From the NCBI RefSeq assembly GCF_000004075.3, contig NC_026660.2:10912001-10976000 (forward strand): a stretch of 64,000 nt of DNA, read 5' to 3'. This document shows positions 11,861-22,451 of the stretch, in pieces (the stretch's first letter is position 1; each line of letters opens with the position of its first letter). The translations under genes were made by a program, and so were the position numbers. The notes under the pieces were generated by a model, which was not told the DNA's origin, did no database searches, and saw only the letters and a list, made by a program, of their open reading frames with translations. The DNA comes from Cucumis sativus. Lineage: Eukaryota; Streptophyta; Magnoliopsida; Cucurbitales; Cucurbitaceae.

Positions 11861-13429
11861 TTTAAAAAAGGTTCTGTTTTTCAAAATTTTAATATATAAT
11901 ATACATATACATACCTAAAAAAACACACCCACACAAATGATAATTTTAAATATAATAAAATAAACTAAAACATTTATAACGTATTAGATAAAAAATTTTA
12001 TCAGTAATAAATACTAATAGACTTTTATTACTTTTTATATTCATTTATAACTAATAGAAATATATATATATAAGTGTTTGTGTTATATTTTATAAATATT
12101 TGATCAAATTTGTTATTTTTGACGTCTATATCTATTTAGAAAAACAAAAGTGGGTATTTTTGTAGGGAAACTCAATCTCCTCGTAATTCTTGCCTCGTTG
12201 TCCATGGAAAAATTGGTGGGATGGGGTCATCTCTCACGTCCTTTGGATGACATCTTTAGATTTGAAGACGGCAGCCATGGAATTTTTTATATATATATAT
12301 TTATAATTGGGTGTAAATTAAAACATAGACTATATGCCTTTGACTCAATTCAAATATTGGCGTAAATGGCGGACCTCCTATCTTTTACATTTCATTCTAT
12401 CTCTAAAGGAAGTTTCTACTACTTTATTCTTTTCATTTCTTTTCAAAATAAATATTTAAAACATAATTACAAACAACATAAACAAACACAAAATTTACAT
12501 CAACATATATATATATATAACAATATTTATAATATATAACAAATTTTATCTCTTATAGTCGTTGATATACTAGAGTGATAAAAGACTACGAGTGATAAAA
12601 TTCAAAATTTTTCTATACTTTGTAAATATTTTAATTTATTTTGCTATTTTTAAAAATGTCTAAAAAAAATAAAACAATTAAATAGAAAAGAAATTTTGAA
12701 ATTTTGAAATTTTCGTTAATCTAAGTATTGAATTTTTTTTATTTTAGAATTAAATATATAATTACTAAACATTAATAAACCAAAGAAAGAATAAAAATAA
12801 ATTTAAAAATATTTAGATTATTATAAATTAATTAAGGAGAAATGAAAAATAAAAATATTGAGAGAAAGCATATGTGTATTATTCTAAATTATAAAGTAGA
12901 CAGTTTGATAAGTAAATTGCATTTGCACAACCAATTACATTATCACAATTAGATTTATGAGAATAAAATGAATTTTGGTAAACTAATTCTCAAATAAAAA
13001 CATACCATATGTTTAATTTTACTTAGGGGAATATTATATTTATGCAACCAAATACTAGAAGGTATTTTTCAAAATTATGTTTCTTTACAACTTAAGGTTT
13101 CTTCATTATCTCAATGATATCAGATAATATATTTTTTTCACAGCAAGTGAATGAACTGTCCTCGTATAACTCATCCATATAACATCATTTTATATATAAA
13201 TTGATGCAATGCAAGCTACAACAAACTTAAAACATTTACGAGCTATAGCAAAAATTTTAGATTATATCAATCATATAAACTAATAAAATTCCATCACCAG
13301 CTATCATTATCGTGCCACTATCTATCAAAAGGATATTATTAATCAAATATTTGTTATGAATATAATATAAAATTTTGCTATAAAATGAGGTATTTTGGTG
13401 GAAATACTATGAATTCAACTCTTCTCCCG
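11861..13429. other. AT-rich spacer between bZIP relics 3 and 4
   Basis: No gene is supported. The stretch has short (AT)n tracts (near 12061 and 12287) and a diverged TATACTAGAGTGATAAAAGACTA repeat near 12560, also seen near 6615. Bases 12150-12365 form a short unrecognised open frame in slightly richer sequence, for which I see no family. Confidence 0.6.
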
Positions 13430-14340
13430 TACCTGAATTCTGAAACTTATACTGTAAATTCAACTCTTCTCCTTTCCTTCTTCTTCAACATCTTTTCTTT
13501 TTTTTTGTTAAATCTCATTTCTTTCTTCAAATTTCTTTCAAAAGCTTGTTTTCATTGAGGGTTTCTGAATTGGGTCTCTCTTTTCACTCTATTTCTCTTC
13601 ATTATTCTACTTGCGTTTCTTTTCTGGGTGTTTTTTCCACTCACTTACTCCCAAAATCATGAACCTTGAAGAAGATATTCAAACCCAATTCAGAGCTTGT
13701 TTCAAATCTACCGATGACATTTGGTCTGAGATTGATCATAAAGATCAACAAAACCCACATCCCCAAGATGTTCACCAAGACCCTTGCCAAAGTCGACATG
13801 CTTTCGGAGAAATGACTTGGGAAGATTCATTGGTGAAGTTAGCTGGGAGTTGTTCAAGAAGCTTCTTCTTGTTGTCGTTGAATGAAACAAACAGCCTTTG
13901 TTCTGCGAATAACAACATATCAATGGTGGATTGATGGTCCTACTGAAGTTGTGTTGCAGCGGAGACAGCGCAGGATGATAGAAAATCGTGAGTGTCCTCT
14001 GCTGCTCTATATATCTCGGCCACGAAAACCTGGCTAATACAGCATATATAAAGTTTATTTGAGTTGAACAAAGATCGCTAGTTTGTCATGGTTAGTTAAA
14101 CGCGTAATCCATTTATTCAGTTTTTGTGTGTATTCATATTGGGTTCCTTAAGAAGCTTGTTTACCTTCAATATCATTCAATGGTACACGAGAGAGAATGT
14201 TGCTTCACCAAGTTTAAGCTCCTGTTTTTCACTTCTTGGATCTCTTAAGTCATTGATCTATTGTGGCATTAGTAAACTACACTGTTTTATAAGATTGTTG
14301 TGTTTGTAAATTCCATTTGAGTTCCAAATCATTTAAATAA
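13430..14340 (+). pseudogene. bZIP relic copy 4
   Basis: The ATG at 13659 opens MNLEEDIQTQFRACFKS and continues through TDDIWSEIDHKDQQNPHPQ and HAFGEMTWEDSLVK. A one-base change after LVK shifts the frame, giving LAGSCSRSF where the parent has AGVVQEAS. A large internal deletion then joins MVD to IDGPTEVVLQRRQRRMIENRE, skipping the parental middle third. The basic region breaks after ENRE (13988) and no zipper exon follows. The downstream sequence to 14340 resembles the 3' flanks of relics 2 and 3 and ends in the shared CCATTTGAGTTCCAAATCAT block. The truncation that fuses the leader to the NLEEDIQTQF segment matches copies 3 and 5. Confidence 0.88.
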
Positions 14341-14564
14341 TCTATAAATAAACTACGCAATCATTTATATATATATAGATGAAGAAACCAGATTATATTT
14401 TCCAAAATACAAAAACAGAAACAGAAAGGTTACTTTTTTTTATATATATAGTTTAAATATAATTTTATTGTGTAAAATTAAAATATAAAAGGTATATATA
14501 TAATTTACTGAAATATAAAAAATAGTGAAGTTATTAATTCACTAGTTTTTATAACTATAGGTAG

Positions 14565-14990
14565 TTAAAAATGAATAATTTAAAATATTATTTATTATTC
14601 AATCCATTTGTCAATTTTATCCATAATAGTCACAAATAGATTTTCTGTTAATGTTTATCCAATGTCATTGATTAAAACATATTCGTGGCTATCAATGTCT
14701 ATTATTGATATAATCTGAAATTTTTTATATATGTTTTACACATTTTGTCAAAATTTTAATTTTTAATAATTCTCCTTATATCTTTATAACGATGTAATAT
14801 AAAATTCTAACTAATTTCGATAGTATTAAAAATAACAAATTTAAATTTAAAATAATATATAAACATGCATGGTCAAAATTTTGAAATTTGAAATTAAGAA
14901 AATATTTAAACCAATATATAAAAATTTTAAATTTGGAAGAGCAAAAATAAATAAATTTCAATATTGAAGGAGTTAAAATTCAAAATTAAA
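14565..14990 (+). repeat. direct duplicate of flank at 1830-2180
   Basis: This is the second member of the duplicated non-coding block described at 1830-2180, lying about 230 bp beyond bZIP relic 4. Order and orientation are kept, and divergence is considerable. Confidence 0.6.
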
Positions 14991-17489
14991 TTAAACGTAT
15001 AAAAAAAAAAAATAATAAATATAAAGTATAAAATAAAAAAAATTGAAAATCCCATTAATCTAAATATTGAAAAAGTTTTAATATCAAAATTAAATTAATT
15101 TAAATATATAATTATGAAAAATTAATAAAGGAGGAAAAAAATAAAAACATTAAAATTTAGGGGATTTTTAAACCTAAAATAGATAACCAAAGAGTTAATT
15201 TAGAAGAAAAAAACCTTAAGACATGAAAATATGGACACAATTTTTACCCTTTTTTTTATTTTAAAAAATAAAATCGAGGACATAAAAAGAAAATTTTGGA
15301 TCCTTGTTTTTGCAAATCTCACCTACTAATGTTTAATTATTCTTTTACTTTATTTCTTTTAATGTGTATAAATAGGTATATTTGATTTCCATTTTAGTAT
15401 TTTTAAAACATTTTTAAAATAATTAAAATTCATAAAAATTTTAAATCAACCTATTAATATTTTAAATTTATCTTAGTATTACACAATTTTTAAATCAAAA
15501 CATATAAAAATAGAAAAGAAAAATAATAAATATAAAGTATAAAATGAACGTAGCTTCAATAGAGAAAAAAAACTAAAATTAGGTATAAATTTTCAAAATC
15601 TCATCATTCTAAATGTTAGGAAATTTAGAATTTGGGAATTAATTAAATGTATAATTGTGAAAAATTAATAAAGAAAATAAAGGATAAACAGATAGGAATT
15701 CAATTATATCAATAATGTTTTTTCTAAAACTATTTAGCAATGTAGTGTAGCTTTAAAACTATTTAGTAAAATATGGCTCTTTTTCACTTTTTCTTTTCTT
15801 TTCTCTCTTACTTTGCTTTTTCTTTTTCTTTTTCTTTTCTAATTTTCATATCAAAATTTCTTTTTCTTAAGTTTTTTAAATTTTAGTTTTTTTTCTTCAA
15901 AATTAAATTCTTCTTCTTTTTTTTTTTTATATACTTTTTCCCTTTTTCCAATTTGATTATTTTAAAAAACTAAGTTCAACTTTTTTCTTTATTTTCCATA
16001 TAATTTTTTTTTTATCTTTATTCGTTCTTAAAAACTAAATTGTAATTTTTTACTTAAAAATTTTCATATAATTTTTTATTTTTATGAATTTTATTCTTTA
16101 CTTAAAAAATAAATTATTATCTTTATTCAATTTGTATTTTTTTATGTTTCCTTCTTGAAAATTAAATTCTCATTAATTTAATATTAATCTATTTTTTCTC
16201 TCCAACGAAAAAACTTGTTTTTACTTTGAATGAAAATCAATTTTATTGTTATGGAAACTTATTAAAAATATTTTCTTTGTATTTTTAAATTGATGAAAAA
16301 TTTTCAACTCTTTTGAAAATTTAAAATTTATGTTTTAGTTAATTTTTTTAATTTATGGATATTTACTGTTGTAATCTATTCATTTTGTATTAATTGTAGG
16401 CCGTAAATTTTTAGTATTGGCCCGTGATTGAAGGTCTAATAGTAAAATCTCTTACATTGAGATTAGCTATAACAATATTTCTTTTGGTGACAGCCAATTC
16501 CCAATTAAAGCAGTCCAACAATTTTGATTGAAACCAAATCAACCTTCGGGAATAATTTAGACAAACGACTAATCAAAAAAAAAAAATCAATCAAGGCAAA
16601 AGAAAACAATCCAACTTAAATCCATAATTTAAACTATTTAGGATAAAAGAAAAATAGATATTTGATGGGAGTACCAAAACTCAATCAAATACTCGTCAAA
16701 ATAGCAAAATGGTTCAACTGATAGCTTGACTAACAAAAAGAAGGCGGAATCACATACAAATGCACCAAAGTTTTCACATAGAGGTTTATCATAGAGTCAT
16801 TTGTAAACACCATAAATGACGCATATTTGTTGTCATTTTTTATATAAAAAAACGACAAACAATATACATAATTAATTATTATAAAAACACTAAATAAAAT
16901 TTGAATTAATTAAAAAATCACATAAAAATAAAAATTAAATTAGATTGAATTAATGAAAAAAACTTAATTACACACCTAAAACAAAATTAAAAAATATTTA
17001 TGATCCATGAAACAAAAGAAAATAAAAGTTTACGAAGCCACTCAAGGTTTTTATAAATTCTAGATTTGTCCTTATTGATTTTGAATTTGTCTTTGAATGT
17101 ATGTCCATCTTCTTTGTATTATTAGTTCTCCTTTTCCTTATTCAGATTCCCACATCTTCTATTCGCGATTTGTTCAAGATCCTTCTACAATTTTTTCATT
17201 CTTTGTTATATCTGATATTGGGTACCATTCTCTTTATTCTTTTTCCATAATCATGTTATTCTTTTTTCAATACAAATATAAACTATTGTTTAGGAAGATC
17301 ATTTTTTGTAATAAGTTTTCTAAACAACGTTATTTTAATAAAATATCCATGCGGGAAAGATTGTGGTAAGGGGAAGAGAATTTTGATTTAAGGTATAATT
17401 GAGTTTTCCACTCCCAATTCCTAACCCGGTCTAAGAGCGGCCTAAAAGGGCCAAAACCAGCCGGCTTTTCTTTGGCGAGTTACACTATA
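14991..17489. other. AT-rich spacer between bZIP relics 4 and 5
   Basis: No gene is supported in 2.5 kb. There are long poly-A and T-rich pyrimidine runs (about 15780-16140). An unplaced stretch at 16400-16560 (GGCCCGTGATTGAAGGTC) looks less random but has no recognisable family. A short open frame at 17097-17369 is pyrimidine-rich and unconvincing. From about 17380 the sequence becomes the upstream flank of relic 5. Confidence 0.6.
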
Positions 17490-18175
17490 AACACAACTCC
17501 CTTCTCCTTCTCCTTCTCCTTCTCCTTCTTCTTCTGCTCCATCTTCTTTTCCTTCACCATTTTCTTTCTATTATTATTATTGCTAATAAATCTCAGTTCT
17601 TTCAAACCTTGCTGAATTGGGTCTCTGTTTCTCTTCATTATTATATTATGTTTCTTTTCTGGCTATTATATATATTTTCCAATCACTTAATGCCAAAATG
17701 ATCATGAATGTTGAAAAATATATTCAAACTGTTTTAAATCTATCGATCACATTTGGTTTGAGATTGATCATAAAGCCCACATCCCCCACATTCCATTGAT
17801 GTTCACCAAAATCCTTCCCAAAGTCCACATGCTTTTGGGGAAATCACTTCGGAAGATTTCTTGGTGAAAGCTGGAGTTGTTCAAGAAGCTTCTTCTTCTT
17901 CTTCAATGAAACAACACCCACGTTCTGTGAATAACAACAGATCAATGGTGGATTTGAGAGAAATTGGGTTGTCTTTGTCTTATCAACAGAACAATATAAT
18001 GACGATGCTGCAAGAATCAGAAATTAATGCTCACCCAATTCAATTGAAAAATGTGATTGGGTTGAGCCTAACAACAACAAGAAGACCATCATCCTTCTAC
18101 TGAAGTTGCCTTGAAGCGGAAGACAGCGCAGGAAGATAAAAAAATCGTGAGTCCTCTGCTGCTCTATCTCGGTGT
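17490..18175 (+). pseudogene. bZIP relic copy 5
   Basis: The ATG at 17704 opens MNVEKYIQT, after which a frameshift destroys the reading frame while the DNA still matches the parent's IDDIWSEIDHK segment. A second frame then reads TSEDFLVKAGVVQEASSSSSMK, NNNRSMVDLREIGLSLSYQQNN. Here the LEDFLVKAGVV motif is kept better than in any other relic. A deletion removes most of the segment before WVEP, and the basic region reads out of frame (18110-18170). The similarity stops at TCTCGG, about 18173. No zipper or terminal exon is present. It is the closest relic to the intact gene, about 1.5 kb upstream of that gene's start codon. Confidence 0.86.
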
Positions 18176-18336
18176 TTGTGGGTGCAATTTTACTATATTT
18201 TTGTCTGATAATTTAGAATTTATATGTGGCCCGCCCTCCCCTTTCTCCCTCTTTCCTTCCTGATGTCTCCCTCCCCATTTTGAAACTCATTCCTTGGTGG
18301 TGAATAGGCATGCACTTCAAAATAATCAATCAAATG

Positions 18337-18383
18337 GGTAGTAGTAGTAGTAGTAATAGTAGTAGTAGTAGTAATAGTAGTCG
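18337..18383 (+). repeat. (TAG)n microsatellite
   Basis: An imperfect trinucleotide run of GTA/TAG units, interrupted by AAT triplets, lies in the spacer upstream of the intact bZIP gene. Confidence 0.9.
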
Positions 18384-18662
18384 TGGGGATGTTAAAAAGA
18401 AAAAGAATGTAATTGGTGATGGAGAAGAGATTGTGTGATATGAGTAAGGCATGTGTGTGAGGGTATGGGGTTAGCAGATAATAGCTTCCACCTGGGAAGG
18501 GAATGATGTGGAAACCATGAGCCTCACTCCATCCAACGGCTGGAAATGAAGGATCATCATTCTAACTGCCCTAATTTGTCCTTTCTTTTCCTCGTATTTC
18601 GCAAACACTACATCACCTCTTCATATCCATTTAATTAAAGAAATGTTTGCATGATCCATTCA

Positions 18663-18669
18663 ACGTGTC
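18663..18669 (+). promoter_or_regulatory. ABRE-like motif ACGTGTC
   Basis: ACGTGTC, an ABRE-type core, lies about 1 kb upstream of the start codon of the intact ABI5-like gene. Group-A bZIP proteins bind ACGTG-containing sites, so autoregulation is possible. A 7-bp motif is weak evidence alone. Confidence 0.35.
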
Positions 18670-19137
18670 AAACTCATTCCCCTCTTTCTATTTCTCTTTC
18701 CTTTACACAGAAAAAACAAAACAAACTCTAAAGTTTTCTTTAATTTGTATTTACTTACAAGTCCTGCACTTTCTTTTCTTTCTTTTACTGAAATGATTTG
18801 CTAATCAAATCAATGGCATGGTTTTGAGATGTAACATTCAACTAATTATAAGCTATAAACATATTAAATCTTTCTGAAAAAACAAATAAGACGATTAGTT
18901 TAGTTGCTAATTGACCTGCATTTATGTGCTAAATTCAATCACTCAACTAAGTGTAAGTTAGTTTCTTTTAACTTTTAAATAATACATGAATTTGTTATTA
19001 TTATTTATGAAGTGGGAAAATGGCAGTTAGTTTCAAGTTTATGTGAGAATTCTTTCTCACCTACAAACTACTTTTAATGAAAAGAAAAGAGAAACCATTA
19101 AAATGAAATACCAAATTCATTTGATTTCCCCTATACA

Positions 19138-19160
19138 TATATAAACCACACATCCATGCA
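19138..19160 (+). promoter_or_regulatory. TATA box followed by RY (CATGCA) motif
   Basis: TATATAAA at 19138-19145 is a good TATA box for the bZIP gene. Ten bases on, CATGCA at 19155-19160 is the core of the RY element bound by B3 factors of the ABI3/FUS3 class in seed genes. A longer TGCATGCA palindrome at 19351-19358 lies in the leader and overlaps a probable intron acceptor. Together these hint at seed-type control, which is an inference. Confidence 0.45.
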
Positions 19161-19554
19161 TTTTTCTTTGTTTACTCCGCTTCCCTTTCTTCTTCCTCTG
19201 TTTCACCATTTTTCAGATTTTGGATTCATCTCTTTCTCTTGCTTCTCTTCTTCACAGGTAACTTTACTTTCCTAAATGGGGTTTCATTTTTCTTTCATCA
19301 TCTTTGTTTAAATCTCATTCCTTTCTTCAAATTTCTCTCAAATAGTTGCTTGCATGCAGGGGTTTCTGAATTGGGTTTCTGTTTTCACTCTGATGCTCTT
19401 CATTCTACTTTTTAACAGAAACTGACTGACATTTTCTGGGTATTATTTCCACTGAATTCGATGTGACTTAGTGGGGAAAAAATCCATCATCTCATTGGGA
19501 TTTTTTGTGTTTTTTTTCTTCTCTCTCTCTCTCTCTCTCAAAATTTTCTAAACT

Positions 19555-19593
19555 ATGGTTCCTCCTTTTTTTCTGTTTATGGTTCTTCTATAG
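19555..19593 (+). other. upstream ORF in bZIP leader
   Basis: An ATG at 19555 opens 12 codons and stops at TAG 19591-19593, about 100 bp before the main start. A second in-frame ATG lies at 19579. It could lower translation of the bZIP unless removed by splicing of the leader. A probable leader intron (GT at 19258, AG at about 19359) would not remove it. Confidence 0.45.
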
Positions 19594-19691
19594 CGTATTT
19601 GCCTATTTGGAGCTGTTTACGCAGAATTTTTCTGAGGTATTTTTCAAGAAATTCAAACCAAAACAGAGAAACTTTGCTTAATGCTGGAGAA

Positions 19692-20992
19692 ATGGAGAAT
19701 TCTCAATTGGAAGAAATGATATCAGAGGTAGCAGCAAGACAGACAAACAAACATGACTCCATATTATCACTAACACTTGATGAAATCCAGTGTAAAAGTG
19801 GGAAGAATTTTGGTGGTATGAGTATGGATGAGTTTCTTGCTAATATATGGAATGTTGAAGATATTCAAACTCAATTTCATTCACAATCACAAGAAAGTGA
19901 ACCTCAAAATCATCACCCTTTTATGGTTACTAATAATTCAAGGTCAAACCTTTGTAATCAGGGTTCTTTTTCCATTCCCATTCCACTTTGTGGTAAAACA
20001 GTGGATGAGATTTGGTCTGAAATTCACAAAGATCAACAACACCCACATCACCATAAGTTCATTAATGTTCAGCAAAATCCTTGCCAAAGTCAACAAGCTT
20101 TAGGGGAAATGACTTTGGAAGATTTCTTGGTGAAAGCTGGAGTTGTTCAAGAAGCTTCTTCTGCTTCTTGTTCAATGAAACAACAGTTATGTTCTGTGAA
20201 TAACAGATCAATGGTGGATTTGGGGTTTGGGATTGGGGAGAAATTGGGGCTGTCTTTGTCTTATCAACAGAATAATGATGCTGCAAGAATCAGAAATATG
20301 TCTGGGAATTGCTTTTCAAATTATCAAATGCTCACCCAATCAGTTGGGGAACCATCTGATAACAGTTCGATTCAGAAATGTCAAGGCTTGATGACTGATT
20401 GGGTTGAGCCTAGCAACAAGAAGAGGATAATCGATGGTCCTACCGAAGTTGTTGTTCAGCGGAGACAACGGAGGATGATCAAGAATCGAGAGTCTGCTGC
20501 TCGATCTAGAGCCAGAAAACAGGTTTAATACTGCAATACAAAGTTCGATATTGAGATAAAACATTAGAAAACTACAATGAACTTGAATTTTTGTTGTTTG
20601 ATCATCGAGGTACCGGTTTCGGTTGCAGGCATATACAGTGGAGTTGGAAGTGGAATTGAATCAGCTTAAAGAAGAGAATATAAAACTCAAGGAAATTGTG
20701 GTGAAGTTTTTTTCTGTCTTGCAACTCTCTATATGTTTATACTTATTTCATTACCTAATCTTAATGAACATAAAAAATTGTGCAGGCTGAATCTGAAAGG
20801 AATAGAAAGCAAGAGGTAAGCAAGTCGGGTCAATTATTCGTGGTCTTTTCATGTTGGATATGTTGATGAGATTGTTGTGCTTTGTGTTACATTTGTTCAT
20901 TGTAGATTATGCAGAGAAAACAGTGTGAAAAGAGACAGAAACCAACAGAAAAGTTGAGGACAATGAGGAGGATAGCAAGCATGGCTTGGTGA
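19692..20992 (+). CDS. ABI5/AREB-type group-A bZIP transcription factor (intact)
   Basis: Four exons, 19692-20522, 20629-20700, 20786-20815 and 20906-20992, give 339 aa. The protein would bind ACGTG (ABRE) DNA in the nucleus and act in abscisic-acid and seed or stress responses. Conserved blocks visible in order: C1 (about residues 22-53, SILSLTLDEIQ through MSMDEFLANIW), C2 (101-112, GKTVDEIWSEIH), C3 (137-152, LGEMTLEDFLVKAGVV), the basic region ending at 277 (NRESAARSRARKQ with every contact residue present), then a short zipper with leucines at heptad spacing (L...NQL...IKL). The C-terminus, LRTMRRIASMAW, is a C4-like phosphorylation motif. The start is the first ATG that begins a family-like N-terminus (MENSQLEEM); upstream in-frame sequence lacks an ATG. 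Five decayed copies lie upstream. The subgroup (DPBF/AREB3 or EEL type) cannot be fixed without alignment. Confidence 0.93.
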
Positions 20993-22026
20993 AGAGGAAA
21001 AAGAGGTTTATGTTTTTGTTGTCACTTTGAGGAAAGCTTTTATATGTAAATGGTAGACAAATTTTATACCAAAGTAATGGTTTGTCTCAAGAACTATATA
21101 TCATAAGTCTCTTACATTACACAGTTTTTTTTCTTTTTCTTTTTCCTTTTAATTTCACATGGAGTTGTATAATCGTAATGAGCTTTCTTTGTAGTGTGGG
21201 ATTTTGCTTCTCTTAGGGATTTGATTCATTCTGAAAGCTTCTTTTTGGTTTGGAAAATTTGTCAATTCCATTTGAGTTCCAAATCATTTATAATAATCCA
21301 CATTTTTATGTTCAATTTTTGTTTGATAATCATTTCATTTTCTTTTCTTTATCAAAGTAGATTTCAAAAAGTTTACCTTTTGTTTTTCTGGATCACATAA
21401 AAAATAAAGTCGATAGAAATAAAATTCTAAATCTCTGGGGGCTTTCTAAAAAGAATTTATTGTAAAAATACAAATAAAGCATGACTATTCCAAGCGTTTG
21501 TGTTGTGCAAGAGATTCAACTCTTGCATCTCAAACATCATGAAAGTTCTTTTTAGACAATAATATTTCAGTTTTATAACTATACTATTAACAAGTCATCA
21601 ATCTATTTGGAGTCATGGGCTTAATAGAGTTAATCATCTTCTTTTAACTATGATAAAAATACTTGTAAATAATAAAAGAAGATTAAGGCTATTTGACAAA
21701 ATATATCCCCAAAAAAAAAGGTAATAAAAGTTACCAATTCTTCTTTTCTTTTAACAATCAGTCTTTTAAATGTAGTATTTTGTCTTATTTTCTCCATAAC
21801 ACATAAGTCAAGCAGAATATCCAGAAAATACAAAGATTTAAGAATCAGAGAGGCAACCCATGACTTAAGCTTATACAATTGGAATAAAATTAAGCATTTG
21901 CAGATTTCCTCCCTTAGCCTTCATTCTCTCTAGGAATATGCTGAACCAAAAAATTAATGAACCTATGAGCAGTTTTAACATTCACCATCTGTCAACGGCT
22001 GAGGCTTTCAAAAATCATCTAATTGG
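20993..22026. other. 3' flank of the bZIP gene and PARP3 upstream region
   Basis: The first 350 bp hold the bZIP 3' region, including the CAATTCCATTTGAGTTCCAAA block (21260-21280) shared with relics 3 and 4. The rest is AT-rich with no supported gene. CAACGG (a MYB-type core) lies at about 21995, just before the PARP3 G-box. Confidence 0.6.
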
Positions 22027-22035
22027 ACACGTGGC
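22027..22035 (+). promoter_or_regulatory. ABRE/G-box ACACGTGGC upstream of PARP3
   Basis: ACACGTGGC contains the palindromic G-box CACGTG and the canonical ABRE core ACGTGGC. It lies 135 bp before the PARP3 TATA box. This is the site class bound by ABI5/AREB bZIP proteins, one of which is encoded about 1 kb upstream. Confidence 0.7.
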
Positions 22036-22169
22036 AGCCACCCTAGTACCTAGTAACACATGGAATTTTACTAATTTGACAGAGAAGTCAAGAACAGACA
22101 TGGACGTTGTAATCTAGAATTCAGAAACGTATGTCTTATTCTCATTGAGTCAAAGCAATGTTACATATT

Positions 22170-22177
22170 TATAAAAA
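22170..22177 (+). promoter_or_regulatory. TATA box of PARP3
   Basis: TATAAAAA in the context ATATTTATAAAAAGAG. It implies a transcription start near 22200 and a leader of about 250 bases before the proposed first coding exon at 22452. Short upstream ORFs (ATGs near 22313 and 22420) lie in that leader. Confidence 0.55.
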
Positions 22178-22451
22178 GAGAATAAACTAAACCCTAGAGA
22201 CTATGTAAAATTACAATAAAGGACATATGTATATATATATATATCATAACAGACGTGTCTCTATTGTAAGAGTTGTCTCTGTCATCAAGTTTTTGCAATC
22301 TTAAAGGGAACCCATGGAATGGTCTCTCAGTGCTTGAAAGATTGAAGCTTGGATTTGATTGTTTTGCTTTTCACTGTCTTCTTTGTTGGCGAGTGATTTT
22401 TTTCTTTTTCCTTTTTTATGCTGTTTTGCTTCATATAACGGTGACAGAACA

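Noticed and set aside
12150-12365. 71-codon open frame in richer sequence
   Set aside because: No recognisable motif, no splice partner and no neighbour context. It is noted only as part of the spacer.
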